5,085 nt of DNA from DASZHJ01 sp035938015. GTDB lineage: Bacteria > Pseudomonadota > Alphaproteobacteria > ATCC43930 > CGMCC-115725. The position numbers and the translations under genes were made by a program. The DNA lies in contig DASZHJ010000345.1 in the NCBI GenBank assembly GCA_035938015.1, forward strand, positions 1 through 5,085. Reading direction: 5' to 3'. A model generated the notes under the pieces. That model searched no databases and was not told the origin of the DNA. It worked only from the letters and a program-made list of their open reading frames with translations. Positions 1 to 5,085 of this stretch are shown piece after piece (within the stretch, counting starts at the first letter, position 1; every line of letters begins with the position of its first letter).

Positions 1-611
<611 letters not shown>

Positions 612-620
612 GATGCCGGG

Positions 621-640
621 AACCCTTCGCGAAGCCGGTT
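621..640 (-). other. Small hairpin in the hisZ-purA gap covering the purA ribosome-binding site
   Basis: A perfect 10-bp palindrome, CTTCGCGAAG, lies at 625-634, flanked by AACC on the left and GGTT on the right with a CC bulge. Read on the minus strand, the 3' arm contains GAAGGG, the only reasonable Shine-Dalgarno sequence for purA. The fold begins at the last base of the hisZ stop codon. Ribosomes finishing hisZ could open it, which would couple translation of the two genes. The palindrome is seen directly; any regulatory role is inference, and short palindromes are common in GC-rich DNA. Confidence 0.3.
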
Positions 641-1785
641 CAGCTCACCGGAAGGATTGTCTCACCCTGGAGGCAGTGACCGCAATTGAGACGCCTCGCT
701 TCGGCGGCGGGCTCGCCCACCGGCGCCAGCCCCGCCACCGTCACCCAGCCCTCCCCGCGCAAGCGCTTGGCCGCTACGGGATCGCTGCCGGCCGGCAGAT
801 AGATCCGCCGCGGCGGCGTCTGCGCCGGGAGCGCGCGCAGGATCGTGTCGGTGTAGAGCGTGAGGCCCGTCGCGGGCTCGCCCTCGCCATTCCCGGTGCG
901 ATAGCGCCCGCCGCGACCGAGCTCGCCTCGCACGCCCCGCGCATAAAAGCTGAAGCTGATGCCGGTGTGGTACTCGAGCCCGCGGTTCTCCACGGGATCG
1001 ACGGTAATGGCGAGGCCCGGCAAGCCCGCGCCGAGCCGGTTGGTCACGTCCAAGAGCCGCGCCCGCTCCTCCGCCGCGGCGGGCGGCAGATCGAGCGCTT
1101 GCAGCGCGCGCTCAGCGGTGGCGGCGGCACCCGCGCTCGCCAACAGCTTGCCCAGCAGCGGCGCGGCCCGGCCTCCGACGGCGGCAACCGCCGCCGCGTC
1201 CTTGTGGTCGAGCGCGGCGCGCAAACGATCCTGCTCCCGGGCGCCAAGCCCGAGCGCCTGGGTGATCGCGGGCACCAGGGTCGGCAGCGTCAAGTCGACC
1301 GAGAGTGCCTCGATGCCCAGCGCCTGCAGCGCCTCGGCGGCGAGCGCCACCACTTCCAGGTCGGCCGCCACCGAATCGGTGCCGATGAGCTCGGCGCCGA
1401 CCTGGCCCACTTGCCGCTCGGGCCGGAGCTGGCTCCCCTTCACCCGCAGCACCTGGCCCGCATAGCAAAGGCGCAGCGGCCGCGGCGCATCCTTGAGGCG
1501 CGAGGTCGCGATGCGCGCCACTTGCGTCGTCATGTCCGCGCGCAAGCCGATCATGCGCTGGGAGATCGGGTCCATCAGGCGGAAGGTCTCTTTCGCCATG
1601 GCGGCGCCGGTGCCGCTCAGCAAATTCTCCTCGAACTCCATCAGCGGCGGCTTGACGCGCTCGTAGCCGTGGCTTTCCAGCACCGCCATCATGGCCGCCA
1701 CCACGCGGGCCTCGAGGCCGGCCTCGGGCGGCAGCAGGTCCGACAGACCCGAAGGAAGCAGCGCCGGATGCAGAGTTTCGTTCAT
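640..1785 (-). CDS. hisZ: ATP phosphoribosyltransferase regulatory subunit HisZ
   Basis: HisZ is a catalytically inactive paralogue of the histidyl-tRNA synthetase core. It assembles with short-form HisG and is needed for the first step of histidine synthesis (ATP + PRPP) and its histidine feedback. The 381-residue protein starts MNETLHPALLPSGLSDLLPP. Class II synthetase-like signatures are present: LRADMTTQVARI (81-92), RQVGQVGAELIG (125-135), EYHTGISFSFYARG (271-284) and GRGGRY (290-295). It ends soon after the core fold without the anticodon-binding domain of true HisRS, which favours HisZ over HisS. The ATG at 1785 was chosen because family members begin close to the LLPxGLxDLLPP motif; a TTG at 1821 would add 12 residues with no family support. 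No strong Shine-Dalgarno sequence precedes the ATG. purA follows 28 bp downstream. A short-form hisG should exist elsewhere in the genome. Confidence 0.92.
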   Translation of the reverse strand: MNETLHPALLPSGLSDLLPPEAGLEARVVAAMMAVLESHGYERVKPPLMEFEENLLSGTGAAMAKETFRLMDPISQRMIGLRADMTTQVARIATSRLKDAPRPLRLCYAGQVLRVKGSQLRPERQVGQVGAELIGTDSVAADLEVVALAAEALQALGIEALSVDLTLPTLVPAITQALGLGAREQDRLRAALDHKDAAAVAAVGGRAAPLLGKLLASAGAAATAERALQALDLPPAAAEERARLLDVTNRLGAGLPGLAITVDPVENRGLEYHTGISFSFYARGVRGELGRGGRYRTGNGEGEPATGLTLYTDTILRALPAQTPPRRIYLPAGSDPVAAKRLRGEGWVTVAGLAPVGEPAAEARRLNCGHCLQGETILPVS

Positions 1786-1984
1786 GCCGGCGGGGATATC
1801 GTGTTTCCCAGGGCTCGGCAAACGAAAACGCGGGCGGCTCTCGCGCGGCCCCTAAGCCCCTGGAGAATGCAAGAAAACGCCATTAATTCGAGCATCTGGT
1901 TACCAGGCCTTAACCAACCCCGGTGTTTGATACGCGCGGGAGCGGGGCGCGCCAAGGCGCCTCGCGCGGCCAGAGGTAGCGGGG
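1786..1984. promoter_or_regulatory. Divergent intergenic region between hisZ and the DUF882 gene
   Basis: This 199-bp region must hold the start signals for both hisZ-purA (leftward) and the DUF882 hydrolase gene (rightward). An AT-rich island at about 1866-1932 stands out from the GC-rich surroundings. It contains an odd-centred perfect palindrome, CTGGT-T-ACCAG, at 1896-1906, and an overlapping inverted repeat TGGTTA-N8-TAACCA at 1897-1916. Either could be an operator. I looked for paired -35/-10 hexamers in both directions and found none convincing, so no exact promoter is called. The hisZ side has no run of histidine codons of the kind seen in a his leader peptide. That promoters lie here follows from the gene layout, not from a recognised motif. 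Confidence 0.4.
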
Positions 1985-2707
1985 ATGAGGCACGGAAAGA
2001 CGCTGTCGCGTCGCAGAGTCCTGGCATTTGCGGGAGCGGCGCTGGTGAGCGCCGCGGCGGCGCCGGCGCTGGCCACGCCCAGCATTCTCTATTTCCGGCG
2101 CCTCTCGCTCTACAACGTCAACACCGGCGAATCCTACAATTCGGTCTTTTGGGCCAACGACTACTATATTCCGCAGGGCTTGAGTTCGCTGAACTGGGCG
2201 CTGCGCGATTTCCACACGAACACCACGCATCCGATCGATCTCAGGCTCCTGGACCTCCTGGTCAGCCTGCAGCAGAAGCTCGACACCGACGAGCCCTTCC
2301 TGCTGACATCCGGCTATCGCACCCCCGAGACGAACGCGCGCCTGGTCGCCGAGGGTGCCGCGGTGAACAGCCTGCATATGCAGGGACAGGCCGCCGACAT
2401 CTCGCTGCGCGGGCGCTCGCTGAGCCAGCTCCATGGCGCGGCGCTCTCGCTCCGCGCCGGCGGCGTCGGCTATTATCCCGCGCACGGCTTCGTGCATGTC
2501 GACGTCGGCCCGATCAGGACCTGGGGCGGCGGCATGTCGTCCTATGTGGCGAGCTCGACGCCCTCCCCCAGCGCAGCCGTCACCTCGAACCCAAGCCCGG
2601 CCCCGCGCTCGCCCTCGACGCCGTCTCAAGTCGTCGTCATGCGCGGCGGCCAGCACCCCACCACCAAGACCATCGCTCTGAAGCCCGGCGCCTTCCTGAC
2701 GAACTGA
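1985..2707 (+). CDS. Tat-exported M15-family (DUF882, YcbK/MepK-like) murein endopeptidase
   Basis: This 240-residue protein resembles E. coli YcbK/MepK, a periplasmic zinc endopeptidase that cuts peptidoglycan cross-links. The N-terminus has a twin-arginine signal (SRRRVL, 8-13), a hydrophobic Ala-rich segment and a likely cleavage after ALA at 30. The mature domain carries SGYRTPETN (109-117), SLHMQGQAADI (129-139) and RAGGVGYYP followed by GFVHVDVGPIRTW (157-180). The expected zinc ligands are His131, Asp138 and His171, so it looks catalytically intact. After the domain ends near residue 180 there is a Pro/Ser/Thr-rich tail (about 190-214) and a short C-terminus, which E. coli MepK (about 182 residues) lacks. 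The start is supported by AGAGG at 1972-1976, 8 nt before the ATG. The gene opposes all its neighbours: divergent from hisZ and convergent with serA. Exact cleavage specificity (4-3 or 3-3 cross-links) cannot be read from the sequence. Confidence 0.93.
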   Translation: MRHGKTLSRRRVLAFAGAALVSAAAAPALATPSILYFRRLSLYNVNTGESYNSVFWANDYYIPQGLSSLNWALRDFHTNTTHPIDLRLLDLLVSLQQKLDTDEPFLLTSGYRTPETNARLVAEGAAVNSLHMQGQAADISLRGRSLSQLHGAALSLRAGGVGYYPAHGFVHVDVGPIRTWGGGMSSYVASSTPSPSAAVTSNPSPAPRSPSTPSQVVVMRGGQHPTTKTIALKPGAFLTN

Positions 2708-2768
2708 GGCGCTGGCGGGCCCTCATCGCTCCGCAGAGAGTCTCCGCTCGATCCCCTTCCCTTCATTG

Positions 2769-2857
2769 TCGTCATGCCCGCGCTTGTCGCGGGCATCCAC
2801 GTGTTTGTCGTCCAGCGAAGAACACGTGGATGACCGGGACAAGCCCGGTCATGACGA
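2769..2857. repeat. Alphaproteobacterial palindromic repeat element: two hairpins in inverted orientation
   Basis: Two 37-nt arms (2769-2805 and 2821-2857) are inverted copies separated by a 15-nt spacer, and they match at 33 of 37 positions. Each arm is itself a hairpin with a perfect 9-bp stem and 5-nt loop: 2774-2796 (ATGCCCGCG, loop CTTGT) and 2830-2852 (ATGACCGGG, loop ACAAG). The inner ends form CCACGTGTT/AACACGTGG. The four arm differences fall at two pairs of positions that face each other in the local stems, so each local stem stays perfect. The GTCATG...CTTGT...CATCCACG pattern resembles short intergenic palindromic repeats that I recall as abundant in alphaproteobacterial genomes. 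No family name is assigned because no search could be run. Lying between convergent genes, it may act as a transcription or RNA-stability barrier for both. Confidence 0.88.
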
Positions 2858-2892
2858 GTCTCAGGGTGGTTGTTGCGGCGAAGCGTTGCTCT

Positions 2893-2911
2893 CGCTCCGA
2901 CCGACGGAGCG
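2893..2911 (-). terminator. Hairpin 2 nt after the serA stop codon; possible terminator without U-tract
   Basis: A perfect 7-bp stem (CGCTCCG/CGGAGCG) with a 5-nt loop begins two bases beyond the serA stop on the minus strand. The bases after it (AGAGCAACGC) contain no U-tract, so it is not a standard intrinsic terminator. It could instead protect the 3' end of the serA message. The stem is seen directly; the role is inference. Confidence 0.3.
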
Positions 2912-2913
2912 CC

Positions 2914-4491
2914 TCAAAACCTCAGCAGCTTCGCCTGCAGCACGTCGGGGATCGTGCAGACCTGCTCCAGCAGCAGCTCGTTGAGCGGCTGATCCACCTG
3001 GACCAAGCAGATCGCGTCCTCGCCGGGGGCGGTGCGGCCCAGGTGGAACGTCGCGATGTTGATGCCGGCCTCGCCCAGGGTCCGGCCGAGATTGCCGATG
3101 AAGCCGGGCTTGTCCTTGTTGCGCACGAACAGCATGTTGGCGCCGAGCTCGGCTTCCATCGGCACGTCCTCGATCATGACGATGCGCGGCTGCCGGCCGC
3201 GGAACAAAGTCCCCGCGACGCCGCGGGTGCGGCGCTCCGTGGTCAGGGTCACGCGCATCAGCGTGTGGAAATCACCCTCCACGGTCATGCGGGTCTCGCT
3301 CACGCGGATGTCGCGCTCGCGGCAGAGCAGCGGCGCGTTCACCATGTTGACGCTGTCGAGCTGGGGCGCCAGCAATCCCTTCAGCACCACGGCCGTGAGC
3401 GGCTTCACGTTGAGCTCGGCCACGTGGCCCTCGTACTCGATGGCGATCGCGCGGATCGGCGACTCCGTCAACTGGCCCGCGAAGCTGCCGAGCTGCTCGG
3501 CGAGCTTCATATAAGGCCTGAGCCGCATCGCTTCCTCGGCTGTGAGCGAGGGCATGTTGAGCGCGTTCACCACCGCGCCCGTGAGCAGGAAATCGGCCAT
3601 CTGCTCGGCGATCTGCAGCGCCACGTTCTCCTGCGCCTCGGAGGTGGCGGCGCCGAGATGCGGGGTCGCCACCACCTTGGGATGGCCGAAGAGGATGTTC
3701 GAGGTGGCGGGCTCCACGGGAAACACGTCGAGCGCCGCGCCCGCCACCTGGCCCGCATCGAGCGCCGCCTTCAGGTCCGGCTCGCGGATCAAGCCGCCGC
3801 GCGCGCAATTGATGATGCGCACGCCCTTTTTCATCCGGGCGATCGCCTTGGCGTCGATGATGTCGCGGGTGGCGTCGGTCAGCGGCGTGTGCAGCGTGAT
3901 GAAATCCGCGCGCCTGAACAGCTCGTCGAGCTCGACCTTCTCCACGCCGAGCTCGACGGCGCGCTCGGGCGAGAGATAGGGATCGTAGGCGATCACCCGC
4001 ATCTTGAGGCCGAGCGCGCGGTTCGCCACGATCGAGCCGATATTCCCGCAGCCGATCACGCCGAGCGTCTTGCCGAAGAGCTCGACGCCCATGAAGCGGG
4101 ACTTCTCCCACTTGCCCGCTTGCGTGGAGTGATCCGCAGCCGGCACCTCGCGCGCCAGCGCGAACATCAGCGCGATCGCGTGCTCCGCGGTGGTGATGGA
4201 ATTGCCGTAGGGCGTGTTCATCACCACGATGCCGCGCTGGGTCGCCGCGGGCAGATCGATGTTGTCGACGCCGATCCCCGCGCGGCCGATCACTTTCAGC
4301 TGGGCCGCGCGCTCGATCAGCGGCCGCGTCACCTTGGTGGCGGAGCGCACCGCCAGACCGTCGTAGTCCGCGATGATCTCCTTGAGCGCATCGGGCTTGA
4401 GCCCGATCCTGGTATCGGCCTCGATGCCGCGCTCTCGGAAGATCTCGAGGGCGCGTGGGCTCAGCGCGTCCGCGATCAGCACCTTGGCCAT
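2914..4491 (-). CDS. serA: D-3-phosphoglycerate dehydrogenase, long form with ACT domain
   Basis: SerA oxidises 3-phosphoglycerate to 3-phosphohydroxypyruvate with NAD+, the first step of serine synthesis, in the cytosol. The 525-residue protein has the long architecture. A split substrate-binding domain flanks the Rossmann domain, with GxGxxG at 147-152 and Asp170 for the NAD ribose. An intervening regulatory domain lies at about 315-440 and a C-terminal ACT domain at about 450-525 (MLFVRNKDKPGFIGNLGRTL). The catalytic set is complete: Arg231 in NCARGG, Glu260 in FPVEP and His278 in TPHLG. The ACT domain suggests serine feedback, as in other long-form enzymes, but this cannot be confirmed here. 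The ATG at 4491 gives the usual N-terminus MAKVLIADAL and has AGGA 8 nt upstream; the frame stays open further upstream, but that stretch overlaps serC. serC ends 38 bp upstream, so the pair is very likely one transcription unit. Confidence 0.98.
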   Translation of the reverse strand: MAKVLIADALSPRALEIFRERGIEADTRIGLKPDALKEIIADYDGLAVRSATKVTRPLIERAAQLKVIGRAGIGVDNIDLPAATQRGIVVMNTPYGNSITTAEHAIALMFALAREVPAADHSTQAGKWEKSRFMGVELFGKTLGVIGCGNIGSIVANRALGLKMRVIAYDPYLSPERAVELGVEKVELDELFRRADFITLHTPLTDATRDIIDAKAIARMKKGVRIINCARGGLIREPDLKAALDAGQVAGAALDVFPVEPATSNILFGHPKVVATPHLGAATSEAQENVALQIAEQMADFLLTGAVVNALNMPSLTAEEAMRLRPYMKLAEQLGSFAGQLTESPIRAIAIEYEGHVAELNVKPLTAVVLKGLLAPQLDSVNMVNAPLLCRERDIRVSETRMTVEGDFHTLMRVTLTTERRTRGVAGTLFRGRQPRIVMIEDVPMEAELGANMLFVRNKDKPGFIGNLGRTLGEAGINIATFHLGRTAPGEDAICLVQVDQPLNELLLEQVCTIPDVLQAKLLRF

Positions 4492-4529
4492 GGGGAAAGT
4501 CCTAATACCGGAGATTTGGGGGCGCGGGC

Positions 4530-5085
4530 TCAGGCCGCGGCGGCGCGGCGGATCTCGCCATAGGCCCAGTCGAGCCAGGGCAGCAGCGCCTCGACGTCGG
4601 AGCGCTCGACGGTGGCGCCCGTCCAGATGCGCAGGCCCGGCGGCGCATCGCGGTGGCCCGCGATATCGTAGGCCACATCCTCGCCATCGAGCAGCGCCTC
4701 GAGCCGCTTCACCGCCGCGCGCTGCGCATCCTCGCCAAGCCGCCCGAACCAGTCGTCGGTGATGGCAAGGCAGACCGAGGTGCAGGAGCGCGTGCGCGGA
4801 TCGGCCGCCAGAAAATCGATCCAGGGCGTCCGCTCGACCCAGGCCGCGAGCGCCGCGAGGTTCGACTCCGAGCGCGCGACCAGCGCCGCGAGGCCGCCGA
4901 TCCGCTCCGCCCATCTAAGGCCGTCGATCGCGTCCTCGACGCAGAGCATCGAGGGCGTGTTGATGGTCTCGCCCGCGAAGATCGCCTCGTTGAAGGCACC
5001 CTTCGAGTTCAAGCGGAAGAGCTTCGGCAACGGCCAGGGCGGCACATATCCGGAAGCGCGCGCCACCGCCCGCGGGCTCAGTACG
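4530..5085 (-). CDS. serC: Phosphoserine aminotransferase, C-terminal 184 residues (5' end off window)
   Basis: SerC is a PLP enzyme that transfers the amino group of glutamate to 3-phosphohydroxypyruvate, giving O-phosphoserine; it acts directly after SerA. The visible part begins VLSPRAVARASGYVPPWP and remains in frame to the window edge. GETINTPSML (4944-4973) is the conserved stretch that helps hold the PLP phosphate across the dimer interface, and CVEDAIDGLRWAE follows it. The pattern matches the alphaproteobacterial subfamily (about 375-390 residues) rather than the E. coli type. In that subfamily the PLP-binding lysine lies a short way before the LSPRAV segment, so it should fall just outside the window and cannot be checked. 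The GTG at 5066 is internal, not the start. The protein ends YGEIRRAAAA. serA follows after 38 bp on the same strand, giving the order serC-serA. Confidence 0.95.
   Translation of the reverse strand, partial: VLSPRAVARASGYVPPWPLPKLFRLNSKGAFNEAIFAGETINTPSMLCVEDAIDGLRWAERIGGLAALVARSESNLAALAAWVERTPWIDFLAADPRTRSCTSVCLAITDDWFGRLGEDAQRAAVKRLEALLDGEDVAYDIAGHRDAPPGLRIWTGATVERSDVEALLPWLDWAYGEIRRAAAA

Larger units (their letters stand above)
2708..2913. other. Convergent intergenic region between the DUF882 gene and serA
   Basis: This is 206 bp between the ends of two genes facing each other. The centre is taken up by the two-hairpin inverted repeat (2769-2857), and the serA-proximal end by a smaller hairpin. 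The stretch 2708-2768 shows no gene, promoter or clear terminator. No hairpin here is followed by a U-tract in either direction, so termination on both sides, if it occurs here, would depend on Rho or on structure alone. Confidence 0.6.

Noticed and set aside
1786..1821. A TTG start 12 codons upstream for hisZ.
   Set aside because: The extra residues have no family counterpart, while the ATG at 1785 places the conserved LLPSGLSDLLPP motif at the usual distance from the N-terminus.
1883..1915. A CtrA-type binding site, suggested by two TTAA motifs near hisZ.
   Set aside because: The TTAA motifs at 1883-1886 and 1910-1913 are far too widely spaced for the TTAA-N7-TTAA pattern.
1786..1984. A his-operon style attenuator leader upstream of hisZ.
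   Set aside because: No histidine-codon run and no terminator/antiterminator pair with a U-tract were found on the minus strand.
2769..2857. Calling the inverted repeat a classical bidirectional intrinsic terminator.
   Set aside because: No T-run follows either hairpin in either direction. It is annotated as a repeat, with termination only a possibility.
4492..4914. N-terminal extension of serA into the upstream open frame.
   Set aside because: It overlaps serC on the same strand in another frame. The ATG at 4491 has a good Shine-Dalgarno sequence and gives the standard SerA N-terminus.

Overview
The window is high-GC chromosomal DNA from an alphaproteobacterium, most likely of the Rhodospirillales or a related order. 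Three things point there. The SerC C-terminal half is of the alphaproteobacterial type (GETINTPSML). The minus-strand gene order serC, serA, hisZ, purA is one I recall from that group. The serA-side intergenic region carries a GTCATG...CTTGT...CATCCACG palindromic repeat of a kind common in alphaproteobacterial genomes. The species cannot be named from this sequence.

Layout, left to right: purA (minus strand, 3' end cut off by the window edge); a 28-bp gap with a small hairpin; hisZ (minus); a 199-bp divergent promoter region with an AT-rich island and a small palindrome; a Tat-exported M15/DUF882 murein endopeptidase gene on the plus strand; a 206-bp convergent intergenic region with a two-hairpin inverted repeat; serA (minus, complete); a 38-bp gap; and serC (minus, 5' part cut off). 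No RNA genes, insertion sequences, CRISPR arrays or phage genes were seen.

The four minus-strand genes make a coherent biosynthetic cluster. SerA oxidises 3-phosphoglycerate and SerC transaminates the product, giving phosphoserine for serine, glycine and one-carbon units. HisZ is the regulatory partner of a short-form HisG, which joins ATP and PRPP in the first step of histidine synthesis; that pathway returns AICAR to purine synthesis. PurA commits IMP to AMP. The cell-wall hydrolase gene on the opposite strand splits this cluster in two. hisZ-purA must therefore be transcribed from its own promoter in the hisZ/DUF882 intergenic region, unless serA transcripts read antisense through the hydrolase gene.

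This is mostly ordinary core metabolism and I found no sign of a new multi-gene system. The observation most worth checking is the inverted repeat at 2769-2857. Its only four arm mismatches form exactly two compensated base pairs within the local hairpins.
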